DNA of 64,000 bases from Martelella sp. HB161492 (GCF_013184775.1 NZ_JAATVV010000007.1:62001-126000); one strand, 5' to 3'; shown: positions 34,980 to 43,485, numbered from the stretch's first letter. The notes: a model not told the origin generated them from the letters alone. A program made the numbers and translations.

Positions 34980-35519
34980 TTATTCCGCCTGCTCCTGATC
35001 TTCCGGGTTTTCCGCAATATTGGACTGGCCGGTCAGGATGAGCGTCACCAGATTATCGGCAAAGGCGAGCGCCAGAAGCACCGCGCCGGCTGCGACGGGA
35101 AGCTGGACATACCAGAGCAAGGTCGCATCCTGCCCCTGGCTGATATCATGCAGCTTGCGCGACCAGTAGACGAGCTTGATCGCATACCAGGCCAGATAGG
35201 TCGATGTGACGGTGGCAATGGCCAGACACCAGAGCTCGCCGAAGAAACGAAACCGCCCCAGCGCCGTCAAAAACAGGTTCACCCGGATATGGGTGCCGTG
35301 ATTGAGCGCATAGGCAAAGGCGAGAAAGGACGAGGCTGCCATCAGATAGCCGGCATATTCGGCGCCGCCCGGGAAGATCAGCGCCGACCAGCGCGCAACC
35401 ATCTGCACGACGATGACGCCGAGCATGGCGACGAGACAGGCGGCCGCAAGATAGCCGGCGAGATGGTACAGGCCATCCAGTCCTTTTCGTATCGGATTAT
35501 GAGGTGAAATTTCGAGCAT
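34980..35519 (-). CDS. dctQ: TRAP transporter small permease (DctQ)
   Basis: A 179-aa four-helix membrane subunit of the TRAP importer, with WSALIFPGGAEYAGYLMAASSFLAFAYAL as its core. The fourth helix (VQLPVAAGAVLLALAFADNL) and a short charged tail rich in E/D/Q end it. It sits between dctP and dctM as usual. The 67-base gap after dctP holds a stable hairpin. Confidence 0.92.
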   Translation of the reverse strand: MLEISPHNPIRKGLDGLYHLAGYLAAACLVAMLGVIVVQMVARWSALIFPGGAEYAGYLMAASSFLAFAYALNHGTHIRVNLFLTALGRFRFFGELWCLAIATVTSTYLAWYAIKLVYWSRKLHDISQGQDATLLWYVQLPVAAGAVLLALAFADNLVTLILTGQSNIAENPEDQEQAE

Positions 35520-35545
35520 GCCTTACCCCCGACAGATCGGATGAT

Positions 35546-35574
35546 GACCCGGCGCGCCAGAAACGCACCGGGGT
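35546..35574 (-). promoter_or_regulatory. Hairpin between dctP and dctQ
   Basis: GACCC-GG-GCG arms pair across CCAGAAA with one bulge. No T-run follows on the minus strand. It probably protects the dctP message or slows transcription into dctQM, a common way to make more binding protein than permease. Inferred. Confidence 0.4.
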
Positions 35575-35586
35575 CTGTGATGGGGG

Positions 35587-36561
35587 TCAGTTTGCCTTAT
35601 AGGCCTCGATGATGGCCTTGCCCTGATCGCCGGCGCTGGACAGCCATTCCGTGGTCATGGTCTCGCCATAGCCTTCCAGATCGGTTTTCAGCTGTTCACT
35701 GGGGGCAGCGACAGTCATGCCGTTTTCGGCCAGCGTCTTCAGATAGCCTGCCGTCAGCGACTTGGCCGTATCCTCGCCGCGGGTCGCAGCTTCGGCACCG
35801 CAATCCATGATCGCCTTCTGACCGGCAGCATCAAGACCGTCGAACATGTCCTTGTTGACGAAGATAACATTGCGCGGCAGCCAGGCCTGAACGTCATAGA
35901 AATGATCAAGGCTTTCCCAGACCTTGCTGTCGACGCCGGTCGAACCGGAGGAAATGAAGCTTTCGGCAACACCGGTCGCCAGAGCCTGCGACAGTTCCGC
36001 CGCCTCGATCTGCACCGGCACCATGCCGGCCAGTTCGGCAATGCGGGCGGTTGCGGCATTATAGGCGCGGAACTTGATGCCCTTCAGGTCAGCGGCGGAA
36101 TTGATTTCCTTCTTGGTATAGAGACCCTGCGGCGGCCACGGAACCGAATAGACATAGACAAGGTTCTGGTCGGCAAGCGCGGCCTTGATGTCATCAATAC
36201 CGGCCGCCCAGAGCTTGTCGGAAGCATCGAAGGAGGTTGCCAGGAACGGAATGGAATCGAGGCCGAAAAGCGGGTTCTCATTGGCATGGGCCGACAGAAG
36301 GCGTTCACCGATCGGCGCCTGGCCGGTCTGGACCGCGCGCTTGATATCATTGCCGGCAAACAGCGAGCCGTTGGGATGCACAACGATTTCCACCGCACCA
36401 TCGGTGGCAGACGTCACGCATTCGGCAAATTTGGTGCCGTTTTCAGTGTGGTAGTTGCTGGCGGGATAGGCCATCGGCATATCCCAGGTTTCGGCATTGG
36501 CGGCAGTGGCGGCACCAAGGCCGAGAGCTGTTGCGGCCATAAGGCCCATCATCGTCTTCAT
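35587..36561 (-). CDS. dctP: TRAP transporter substrate-binding protein (DctP)
   Basis: A 324-aa periplasmic binding protein with signal peptide (MKTMMGLMAATALGLGAATA, cut before ETWDM). The family's carboxylate-binding arginine lies in GIKFRAYNAATARIAELAG. The ligand is therefore an organic acid or amino acid with a free carboxylate. In operon with a D-amino-acid-dehydrogenase-like flavoprotein and a ThDP enzyme, an amino acid or oxo acid is expected. AAGGGG lies upstream of the ATG. Confidence 0.93.
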   Translation of the reverse strand: MKTMMGLMAATALGLGAATAANAETWDMPMAYPASNYHTENGTKFAECVTSATDGAVEIVVHPNGSLFAGNDIKRAVQTGQAPIGERLLSAHANENPLFGLDSIPFLATSFDASDKLWAAGIDDIKAALADQNLVYVYSVPWPPQGLYTKKEINSAADLKGIKFRAYNAATARIAELAGMVPVQIEAAELSQALATGVAESFISSGSTGVDSKVWESLDHFYDVQAWLPRNVIFVNKDMFDGLDAAGQKAIMDCGAEAATRGEDTAKSLTAGYLKTLAENGMTVAAPSEQLKTDLEGYGETMTTEWLSSAGDQGKAIIEAYKAN

Positions 36562-36600
36562 GTTCAGGTTCCCCTTTTTTTCATTTATGAACGCTTCGTC

Positions 36601-37851
36601 TTAAGCGAAACGTGCCGGATCATAACGGCCAAGGTCATGATTGACCTTTTGTCCCGTCAGAATTTGCGTCAGCAGCCTTCCCGTCTTCGGGCCGCCCGTC
36701 AAGCCAATATGATGATGACCGAAGGCGAGCCAGGCACGTTTTTTCCTCGGAACGGCCCCGATCAGCGGAATACTGTCGGCAGGCGCCGGCCTGTGGCCCA
36801 TCCATTCGGTCTTCTCCTTGAAGGTCAGGCCCGGAATGGCAGCGCGGATATTGTCCATCAGCAGCTGGAACGGCGCCCGAGACGGCGGCGCATCAAGCCC
36901 GCCGAACTCGACGATGCCAGCCAGCCGCAAACGGCCTTCCATCGGTGAGATCACGAATTTGCCGCCGGCATGCATAACCGGCGCGCGCGGCATGATATTC
37001 GGATCCCAAAGCTCGACATGATAGCCACGCTCGCTTTCAAGCGGCACGTTGAGTCCGAGTTTTGCCGCAAGCGGCTTGGACCAGGCCCCGGTCGCAATCA
37101 CCACATCGTCGAAAGACATGGTTTGGCCACCGGCCCTGACGCCGGTAACCACGCCGTTTTCGATCGCAAAATCACTGACCTCGGCCTTTAGGATCTCGGC
37201 GCCTTGGGTCTCGGCATGCGCGGCAAGCGCTTTCACATAGGCGCCGGGATCCGTGATCATGCCATGATCCGGCACGCGTGCGGCAAAGCCGCAATCAGCA
37301 GAAAAGACCGGATCATAGGCCTTGAACCGGTCACCCTCCAGCTCCTCCCAGGAAATGCCATGCGCCTTGCGGATAGCCCAGCCGAAACGGTCACCGGTAA
37401 AATGGGCGCGGTCGCGATAGACGAAGACATAATCGGACGGCCGGATATAGCGCTCGGCCGGTGTGCCGGCGGCAAGTGCCTGATGCTCGGTCAGGCTGTC
37501 GCCGACAATGCCGTGAATGGCGGTCGCAATCCGTTCCACATCCCGCGCATTGGCATGCGACATGTAGCGGAGCAGCCAGGGCGCGAGTTTCGGCAGATAG
37601 GACCACTTGAGAAACAGCGGCTGGCCGGGGTCAAACAGCATGCCCGGCGCCTTTTTCATCAGCCCCGGCACCGTCACCGGCACGATCGAGGCCGAGGCCA
37701 GCACGCCACCATTGCCATAGCTGGTGCCCTCGCCGGGGCCCAGCCGGTCGATCAGCGTGACCTTGTGGCCGGCGCGCTGCAGCCAGATGGCGCAGGAGAC
37801 GCCGACAATGCCCGCACCAACAATGCCAATATGCCTTTTCTCATCACGCAT
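36601..37851 (-). CDS. FAD-dependent D-amino-acid dehydrogenase-like oxidoreductase
   Basis: A 416-aa DAO/DadA-family flavoprotein. The N-terminal FAD-binding motif is IGIVGAGIVGVSCAIWLQ and the second Rossmann strand is VTLIDRLGPGEGTSYGNGG. The C-terminal half has the substrate region RPAPADSIPLIGAVPR and the HHIGLTGGPKTGRL closing motif. Enzymes of this group oxidise D-amino acids or cis-4-hydroxy-D-proline to imino acids, passing electrons to quinone. The ATG abuts the stop of the ThDP gene (TGAATG). Substrate unknown; the DapA-like lyase at 27191 would accept a hydroxyproline-derived product, if that is the pathway. Confidence 0.85.
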   Translation of the reverse strand: MRDEKRHIGIVGAGIVGVSCAIWLQRAGHKVTLIDRLGPGEGTSYGNGGVLASASIVPVTVPGLMKKAPGMLFDPGQPLFLKWSYLPKLAPWLLRYMSHANARDVERIATAIHGIVGDSLTEHQALAAGTPAERYIRPSDYVFVYRDRAHFTGDRFGWAIRKAHGISWEELEGDRFKAYDPVFSADCGFAARVPDHGMITDPGAYVKALAAHAETQGAEILKAEVSDFAIENGVVTGVRAGGQTMSFDDVVIATGAWSKPLAAKLGLNVPLESERGYHVELWDPNIMPRAPVMHAGGKFVISPMEGRLRLAGIVEFGGLDAPPSRAPFQLLMDNIRAAIPGLTFKEKTEWMGHRPAPADSIPLIGAVPRKKRAWLAFGHHHIGLTGGPKTGRLLTQILTGQKVNHDLGRYDPARFA

Positions 37852-39555
37852 TCATGCAACCCATTCACTGACCGGCGCTGCTGCCTCATGCAACGGCTGC
37901 GCGATCACATCAATCAATGTCGGGCCGTCAAATGCAAGCGCTTCCTTCAGCACAGGCTCCAGCATCGCCGGATCCTCAACGCGGAAAGCCTTGATGCCGA
38001 AAGCACTGGCGACCGCGGCATGGTCTGTCCGGCCGAAATCGACATTGTAGAAGCGCTTGCCGAAACCGGAATTCTGCCCGGCCTTGATCCAGCCGAAAGT
38101 GGCGTTGGAAAAGACGATCGCCGTGATCGGCATGCGGTAGCGCGTCAGCGTTTCCAGTTCGCCGCAGGAAAAACCGAAGGAACCATCTCCCATCACGGCC
38201 ACCGTTTTGACATCCGGCCGGCCCGCATGGGCACCGATGGAGGCGGCCAGAGCATAGCCGAGCGCCCCATGGGCGCGATTGGTGATGAAATGGCGCCCGG
38301 CGTCGCGCCAGCGGTAATGCGCCGAGAAATAGGGACAGGGTGTACCTGGATCGGCACAGATGATCGCATCATCGTCCAGCAGCCGCTGCAATGTGGCGAT
38401 CACCCGTTCCGGGCGGATCGGCCGTTCAGAAGAGGCTGCGAGCGGCTCAAAGGCGGCAAACTTGCCAGCCCAGGCTTCAGCCGCGCGCGCCTGACCGTCA
38501 AATGAAATCGCCGGCTGGCGCGCCTCCACGGCCGCCGTCAGCGCTTCAAGCGCCAGTTTCGCATCGGCGACGATCGCCACCTCTGTCTGATAATTGGCAC
38601 CGATGACCTGCGGATCGCTGTCGATATGGATGAAACGAACCGATGTCTTCGGCGAACGCCAGCGCTCAGTGGTAACCGATCCCGCCCGGCAGCCGATGAA
38701 GATCACCAGATCGGCCACATCCACGACGGCGCGGGTGGCGGCGACACCGCCATTGGAGCCGACGACACCAACCGCCAGCGGATCGGTTTCAGCAATCGTG
38801 CCCTGACCGGAAACGGTGGTGGCAACCGGCAGGTCGAGCCGACGGGCAAGGCGCAGAAGGGCAGCCTCGGCCCCGGCAATCACCGGCCCGCCGCCAGCAA
38901 TCACCAGCGCGGATTTCGCCGAAAGCAATGCATCCGCAGCCGCTTCGATCGCCGCCGGATCGGGGCCGGAAGGTTCCGCCGGGAAATGGGCATGGCGCGG
39001 ATCGGCCCAGATCTCGGCCGGATCGGTCTCGCCCTTCTGGGTATCGAAGGGCAGCGCGATATGGGCCGAGCCGGGCTTGCCCGTGGTCATGGCCCTGAAG
39101 GCGGCGCGCATCATCGCCGGCACCTTGGCCGGATCGTCAATCGAGCCATTCCACTTGGTCAGCGGCCGCATCAGCGCCACCTGGTCGAGCTCGGTCAGCG
39201 GATAGCGCCCGCGTGCCGTGGTCGAAACATCGGTGGTAATGGCAAGCACCGGGATCGAACTTTCATTCGCCTCGACAAGGCCCGGCAGGATATAGGTCGC
39301 ACCGCCGCCCGACGGCCCCTCGCAGACGCCTGGCTTGCCGGTGACACGGGCATAGGCGTCGGCCATATAGGCGGCATGGCGTTCATCACGCGTCAGGAAA
39401 TGGCGAATGCCGTGATCGAGCCTGGCCAGCGCATCATAAAAGGGCAGCGTCGTGTCACCACAAAGCCCGAACATATCGGTCACGCCATGGGCTTTGAGCA
39501 TGTGGACCATGGCTTCCGCTCCGCTCATGCGGTTCGGCAATGCGGCATCTGACAT
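37852..39555 (-). CDS. Thiamine-diphosphate enzyme, acetolactate synthase-like
   Basis: A 567-aa protein with the three-domain ThDP layout. The catalytic glutamate is Glu58 in TRDERHAAYMADAYAR, and the Mg/ThDP motif is VMGDGSFGFSCGELETL followed by a VFSNATFGW segment. The middle domain starts near 200 (LVIAGGGPVIAG). It could be a 2-oxo acid decarboxylase or a carboligase. True IlvB is unlikely, given no small subunit and the catabolic context. Next to a D-amino-acid dehydrogenase, decarboxylation of the resulting 2-oxo acid is a reasonable guess. It is the first gene of the six-gene operon, close to the CTGTATACAG site. Confidence 0.85.
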   Translation of the reverse strand: MSDAALPNRMSGAEAMVHMLKAHGVTDMFGLCGDTTLPFYDALARLDHGIRHFLTRDERHAAYMADAYARVTGKPGVCEGPSGGGATYILPGLVEANESSIPVLAITTDVSTTARGRYPLTELDQVALMRPLTKWNGSIDDPAKVPAMMRAAFRAMTTGKPGSAHIALPFDTQKGETDPAEIWADPRHAHFPAEPSGPDPAAIEAAADALLSAKSALVIAGGGPVIAGAEAALLRLARRLDLPVATTVSGQGTIAETDPLAVGVVGSNGGVAATRAVVDVADLVIFIGCRAGSVTTERWRSPKTSVRFIHIDSDPQVIGANYQTEVAIVADAKLALEALTAAVEARQPAISFDGQARAAEAWAGKFAAFEPLAASSERPIRPERVIATLQRLLDDDAIICADPGTPCPYFSAHYRWRDAGRHFITNRAHGALGYALAASIGAHAGRPDVKTVAVMGDGSFGFSCGELETLTRYRMPITAIVFSNATFGWIKAGQNSGFGKRFYNVDFGRTDHAAVASAFGIKAFRVEDPAMLEPVLKEALAFDGPTLIDVIAQPLHEAAAPVSEWVA

Positions 39556-39589
39556 CGGTGTTTTCCTGCACTTGTTTCTGTACTCTGAT

Positions 39590-39599
39590 CTGTATACAG
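39590..39599. promoter_or_regulatory. Operator candidate CTGTATACAG between divergent arms
   Basis: Perfect 10-bp palindrome in the 112-base region between the ThDP gene (minus) and the GntR gene (plus). The TGTATACA core is typical of operators of GntR/FCD regulators. One site placed between both arms would let the adjacent GntR protein control itself, the racemase and the whole catabolic operon. Confidence 0.65.
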
Positions 39600-39667
39600 T
39601 TTTGCATGTTGATGGTTTTGCCGACTTGTGTCAAGGAAGGCCTTCATCTGTTTCAGAGGAGACCCCG

Positions 39668-40375
39668 TTGAGCGAAACCCGCGTTGAAGCGCTTTACACA
39701 CGCGTCAAGGAAATGACCGTGAACTTCACGCTTCGCCCCGGTGAACGCGTCAACGAAGTGGCGCTTGCCCGCACGCTGAGTGCCAGCCGCACACCGCTGC
39801 GCGAGGCGCTGAACCGGCTGGTCGCCGAGCGGCTGCTTGATTTTTCAGCCGGCAAGGGCTTTTTCTGCCGCGGCCTTGATGCCCAGTCGATCTTCGATCT
39901 TTACGAGCTGCGCGCGATTCTGGAAGAATCCGCCGTGCGCCTCGCCTGCCGCCGGGCAAGCGACGACGATCTGGCAGCCTTGCGCGCCGGCCCGTTCGAG
40001 GACGGTCTTGTTTACGAGGACCGCACGATTGGCGAAGCGAGTGCTGCCGACGAGGCGTTCCACATGGCCGTTGCAAAGCTTTCCGGCAATGCCGAGCTCT
40101 GTCGCGAACTCGACCATATCAATGACCGCATCCGCTTCATCCGCTGGGTCGACATGGCAGCGGCGGTGCTTCGCACCAAGGGCGAACACCGGCTGATCAT
40201 GGAGGCGCTGGAGCGGCGCGATGCCGACAGTGCGGCACGGACCATGCGCAGCCATGTGGTCAAGCGCATGGACCAGATCGTCGCCTCGGTGCGCGAAGGC
40301 TATTCGAATATCTATGTTGCCGGCCCGGAAGAACTGACCGAACGCCGGCTCGAACCGGGAGACGGATCATCATGA
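39668..40375 (+). CDS. GntR family regulator, FCD (FadR-type) subfamily
   Basis: A 235-aa ligand-responsive repressor or activator. The winged helix is at the N-terminus: GERVNEVALARTLSASRTPLR, then LNRLVAERLLDFSAGKGFF. The FCD domain follows from about 75 (DLYELRAILEESAVRLA), with metal/ligand histidines in DEAFHMAVAKLS and RTMRSHVV. The start is a TTG at 39668 with AGGAG six bases upstream; an in-frame extension to 39452 would run through the operator and is not plausible. It overlaps the racemase gene by ATGA and is divergent from the TRAP operon, which it should control. Confidence 0.88.
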   Translation: MSETRVEALYTRVKEMTVNFTLRPGERVNEVALARTLSASRTPLREALNRLVAERLLDFSAGKGFFCRGLDAQSIFDLYELRAILEESAVRLACRRASDDDLAALRAGPFEDGLVYEDRTIGEASAADEAFHMAVAKLSGNAELCRELDHINDRIRFIRWVDMAAAVLRTKGEHRLIMEALERRDADSAARTMRSHVVKRMDQIVASVREGYSNIYVAGPEELTERRLEPGDGSS

Positions 40376-41085
40376 AGGCAAAGGGCGGCAAGGCGGTCTA
40401 TGGCGCGTCTGTCGGGATTTTGATGCTGGAGGCGCAGTTTCCGCGTATTCCGGGCGACATGGGCAATGCGCTGACCTGGCCCTTCCCGGTACATTACAAG
40501 GTCGTGCGTTCGGCAACGCCGGAACGCGTGGTGCTGCAGGGCGCCGAAGGCCTGCTCGATGTCTTTGTCGAGGCAGCCCGCGAACTGGTCGCCGATGGCG
40601 TCGACGGCATCACCACCAATTGCGGGTTTCTGTCGCTGTTCCAGGCGGAACTGGCCGCTGCCGTGCCGGTGCCGGTCGCCACCTCATCTCTGATGCAGGT
40701 CTCGCTCGTCAACCGGCTTCTGGCGCCGGGAAAGCGCGCCGGCATTCTCACCGTCTCCGGCTCGACGCTGACGGAACGGCATCTGGCACTTGCGGGCGTG
40801 CCGGAAGGCACACCGATCGGCACCACTGAAGGCCTCAGAGAATTCACCCGCGTGCTGATGAAGAACGAGCTGGAACTGGATGTCGATCTGGCCCGCCAGG
40901 ACAATATCGAGGCCGCTGAAAAGCTGGTTTCAGCCCATCCGGATCTCGGTGCCATCGTGCTCGAATGCACCAATATGATCCCCTATGCCGCCGATATTGC
41001 AGCAGCAACCGGTCTGCCGGTCTTTTCCATCGAGACCTTCGTGCGCTGGTTCCAGGCCGCGCTCGTGCCGCGTCGCTATGGCTGA
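40372..41085 (+). CDS. Aspartate/glutamate/hydantoin racemase-family protein
   Basis: A 237-aa member of the cofactor-free Asp/Glu racemase superfamily. Both active-site cysteines are present: Cys84 in TTNCGFLS and Cys199 in VLECTNM, so true two-base racemization is possible. The family also includes hydantoin racemases, maleate isomerase and arylmalonate decarboxylase. Its gene overlaps the GntR stop by four bases. In this locus it could supply the D-enantiomer to the flavoprotein. Substrate not known. Confidence 0.83.
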   Translation: MKAKGGKAVYGASVGILMLEAQFPRIPGDMGNALTWPFPVHYKVVRSATPERVVLQGAEGLLDVFVEAARELVADGVDGITTNCGFLSLFQAELAAAVPVPVATSSLMQVSLVNRLLAPGKRAGILTVSGSTLTERHLALAGVPEGTPIGTTEGLREFTRVLMKNELELDVDLARQDNIEAAEKLVSAHPDLGAIVLECTNMIPYAADIAAATGLPVFSIETFVRWFQAALVPRRYG

Positions 41086-41095
41086 GGCCAAATGA

Positions 41096-41119
41096 AAAAG
41101 GCCGGTGGTCTCCCACCGG
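41096..41119 (-). terminator. Outlying copy of the asd terminator hairpin
   Basis: CCGGTGG / CCACCGG stem with loop TCTC; on the minus strand it is followed by TTTTT. No minus-strand gene ends next to it. The 20 bases at 41100-41119 are identical to 41336-41355 in the asd terminator, so this is a duplicated terminator 236 bp further on. Confidence 0.6.
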
Positions 41120-41149
41120 TGATCAGAATGTTGACAGACTTTTCTGCAC

Positions 41150-41277
41150 CCGCTGGCGTCATGCCTGTGCTTGGCACAGGCATCCAGCCCACGCGCATCG
41201 AAGCAGCAAAAGTGATCTTTTCGCCCAATGTCTCGAATTGACTGGATCCCCGTGGACCAAGCCCGGGGATGACGACG
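41150..41277. repeat. Mosaic palindromic intergenic element between two terminator copies
   Basis: Two hairpins of the kind scattered through rhizobial intergenic regions. ATGCCTGTGC / GCACAGGCAT lies at 41161-41183 and is flanked by CTGG...CCAG. ATCCCCG / CGGGGAT lies at 41246-41270, ending in a GATGACG motif. The 41086-41384 gap has no gene; this element and the two terminator hairpins fill it. Confidence 0.6.
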
Positions 41278-41332
41278 GAGGGGTGGCTATTCCACCGCGA
41301 AAAGGCAAGCTGGATGACGTCGCCAAAAGTCT

Positions 41333-41360
41333 GACGGCCGGTGGTCTCCCACCGGCCGTC
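41333..41360 (-). terminator. Terminator of asd
   Basis: Perfect 12-bp stem GACGGCCGGTGG / CCACCGGCCGTC with loop TCTC, 24 bases after the asd stop; followed on the minus strand by AGACTTTTGG. Confidence 0.75.
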
Positions 41361-41384
41361 CAGATGTCAATCACTGAAGAGCAA

Positions 41385-42416
41385 TCACGCAACCGCGCGC
41401 GGCTTGACCAGATTGCGCTCGACCAGAAGCTCGGCGATCTGGACTGCATTCAGCGCAGCGCCCTTGCGCAGATTGTCGGAGACAACCCACATGGCGAGAC
41501 CGTTTTCGACCGTCGCATCTTCGCGGATTCGCGAGATATAGGTGGCGTCTTCGCCAGCGCATTCGACCGGGGTGATGTAGCCGCCATCCTCATGCTTGTC
41601 GATCACGAGGCAGCCGGGTGCCTCCCGCAGGATATCGCGGGCCTGATCGGCGGTGATTTCGTTTTCAAATTCCATATTGACGGCTTCGGAATGACCGATG
41701 AAGACCGGAACGCGCACGGCCGTGCAGGTGACCTTGATCTTGGGATCAAGCATCTTCTTGGTTTCGGCCAGAACCTTCCATTCTTCCTTGGTATAGCCGT
41801 CTTCCATGAAGACATCGATATGCGGGATCACGTTGAAGGCGATGCGCTTGGTGAACTTCTTGTTCTCGATCGGGTCGGCAACGAAGACGGCGCGGGTCTG
41901 GTTGAACAGCTCGTCCATGCCGTCCTTGCCGGCACCGGAAACCGACTGATAGGTCGAGACGACGATGCGCTTGATCTTGGCAAAATCATGCAGCGGCTTC
42001 AGCGCAACAACCAGCTGGGCCGTCGAGCAGTTCGGATTGGCAATGATATTGCGCTTGGTAAAGCCGGAAATCGCATCCGGATTGACTTCCGGAACGATCA
42101 GCGGAACATCGGCATCGTAACGCCAGGCCGAAGAGTTGTCGATGACGACACAGCCCTGGGCGCCAATCTTCGGCGACCACTTCTGCGAGACCGAGCCGCC
42201 GGCAGACATCAGGCAGATATCGGTATCGGAGAAATCATAGTTCTCAAGGTTGGAGACACGAAGCGTCTTGTCGCCGAAGGACACTTCCGTGCCGACCGAA
42301 CGGCTGGAGGCCAGCGCGACAACCTCATCAGCCGGAAAACCGCGCTCAGCCAGAATGGCGAGCATTTCGCGTCCGACATTGCCGGTGGCACCGGCGACTG
42401 CAATCTTGAAACCCAT
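41385..42416 (-). CDS. asd: Aspartate-semialdehyde dehydrogenase
   Basis: NADPH-dependent reduction of aspartyl phosphate to the semialdehyde, the branch point to lysine/diaminopimelate, threonine and methionine. The 343-aa protein has the dinucleotide motif VAGATGNVGREML, the nucleophile Cys130 in ANPNCSTAQL, and SGAGKDGMDEL. The ATG at 42416 has GAGAG upstream, and similarity starts there; an in-frame extension to 42569 is not supported. It is a single-gene unit ending at the hairpin at 41333. Confidence 0.95.
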   Translation of the reverse strand: MGFKIAVAGATGNVGREMLAILAERGFPADEVVALASSRSVGTEVSFGDKTLRVSNLENYDFSDTDICLMSAGGSVSQKWSPKIGAQGCVVIDNSSAWRYDADVPLIVPEVNPDAISGFTKRNIIANPNCSTAQLVVALKPLHDFAKIKRIVVSTYQSVSGAGKDGMDELFNQTRAVFVADPIENKKFTKRIAFNVIPHIDVFMEDGYTKEEWKVLAETKKMLDPKIKVTCTAVRVPVFIGHSEAVNMEFENEITADQARDILREAPGCLVIDKHEDGGYITPVECAGEDATYISRIREDATVENGLAMWVVSDNLRKGAALNAVQIAELLVERNLVKPRAVA

Positions 42417-42529
42417 GGCTAACAGCTCTCTTTCAGTCTCTCCTCGCTGGGGCTGGAGCGAAAGGCGCTGGTTTAGCGGCCTTTCAGTCCCCGGCCGGAC
42501 CGGGGAGAGAGCGGCGTGGCCAGAGACGA

Positions 42530-42649
42530 TCAGACGGTTTTCGTCGTCGTTTTGGCCGTTTTTGTGCAAAAAGCGGAAACAGGGAAGTCATGCCCGGCAG
42601 CTTCTGCCTGGCTCATCCGTTCACCGATGATAAAATTCACCTGAAACAT
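42530..42649 (-). CDS. Candidate 39-aa ORF upstream of asd
   Basis: Short frame beginning MFQVNFIIGERMSQAEAAG and ending in a Lys/Thr-rich tail. GAGGAAG stands seven bases before the ATG, a better site than many real genes here. It precedes asd on the same strand by 113 bases. It could be a small protein, a leader ORF or chance. I do not recognise it. Confidence 0.25.
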   Translation of the reverse strand: MFQVNFIIGERMSQAEAAGHDFPVSAFCTKTAKTTTKTV

Positions 42650-42672
42650 GGGACGCTTCCTCTGACACGAGG

Positions 42673-43485
42673 CTAATGGCCCCTTTGCGCGCCCAAGTCA
42701 AGATACGTTTTGCTGACGGGCCCAAATGCTCTCCTATGACGTCCAGTCATGAGGAGAACCAGACCAGGGCGCGGTACAGGATAGCCGCCCGCATTGAGGT
42801 TGAACAGCACCCGATGTCGGACAAAGACGACGGCCAGAGCATAGGAAAACCACGCCCCGTAAGCGAGCCCGGCAACAATGTCACTGGGATAGTGCGCGCC
42901 GACAATCACCCGGCTGATGGCGAGCCAGACCGCTGCCATGAAAAACATCACCCGGTAGCGTGGAAAGAAGAAGGACAATGCAGCGAAAAAAGCGCCAACC
43001 GTCGCAGCATGGCCAGACGGAAAGCTGGCAAAGTGGGAGTTGAACGCGACAGGTTCGAAGTGGAGCAGCCCGTACTGCGTGAATTCAGAGGGCCGCGCAC
43101 GGCCAATGACACGTTTGATCACATTGACCGTGATGCCGGAGCCAACAATCGCGATCAAAAAGTAAGTCGCCGCCTGCGCCAGAAAAATCGCCTTTGCCTG
43201 TGTCCGCCTGTCTGCGGCAAGACGCCAGCCCGCGCCTGCGGCAAGAAGCAGCAGAAGCGAACCGATGATCATCCAGGACGAATTTCCGAAACCGGATGCG
43301 ACCTGACCATAACGCATCACCAGCGGCGACAGGTTCTGCCGGGTGCACACGAGCGGTTCGTCAAAGACAGCAAAAGCAAGCAGCACTGCGGCCAGGGTCG
43401 CAAAGAGGCAAAGCCTCCAGCAGATCCTCGCTTTCCCTGCGCTCAGACAGGAACGACGACGTTGAGGCGAAAACCAGATTGGCAT
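42673..43485 (-). CDS. PAP2-family membrane phosphatase (copy 1)
   Basis: A 270-aa membrane phosphatase of the PAP2/LpxE-like class. The three-part active site is complete: KRVIGRARP (C1), FPSGHAAT (C2, with catalytic His) and SRVIVGAHYPSD (C3, with nucleophile His). About six helices, the first after LSAGKARICWRL. Substrates in this class are lipid phosphates such as undecaprenyl-PP, phosphatidylglycerophosphate or lipid A phosphates. A second PAP2 gene lies immediately upstream on the same strand; both share the layout, and their tails differ. Confidence 0.88.
   Translation of the reverse strand: MPIWFSPQRRRSCLSAGKARICWRLCLFATLAAVLLAFAVFDEPLVCTRQNLSPLVMRYGQVASGFGNSSWMIIGSLLLLLAAGAGWRLAADRRTQAKAIFLAQAATYFLIAIVGSGITVNVIKRVIGRARPSEFTQYGLLHFEPVAFNSHFASFPSGHAATVGAFFAALSFFFPRYRVMFFMAAVWLAISRVIVGAHYPSDIVAGLAYGAWFSYALAVVFVRHRVLFNLNAGGYPVPRPGLVLLMTGRHRRAFGPVSKTYLDLGAQRGH

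Noticed and set aside
39452-39667. Upstream extension of the GntR gene
   Set aside because: The extra residues are unlike GntR proteins and would run through the CTGTATACAG site and the start of the divergent ThDP gene.
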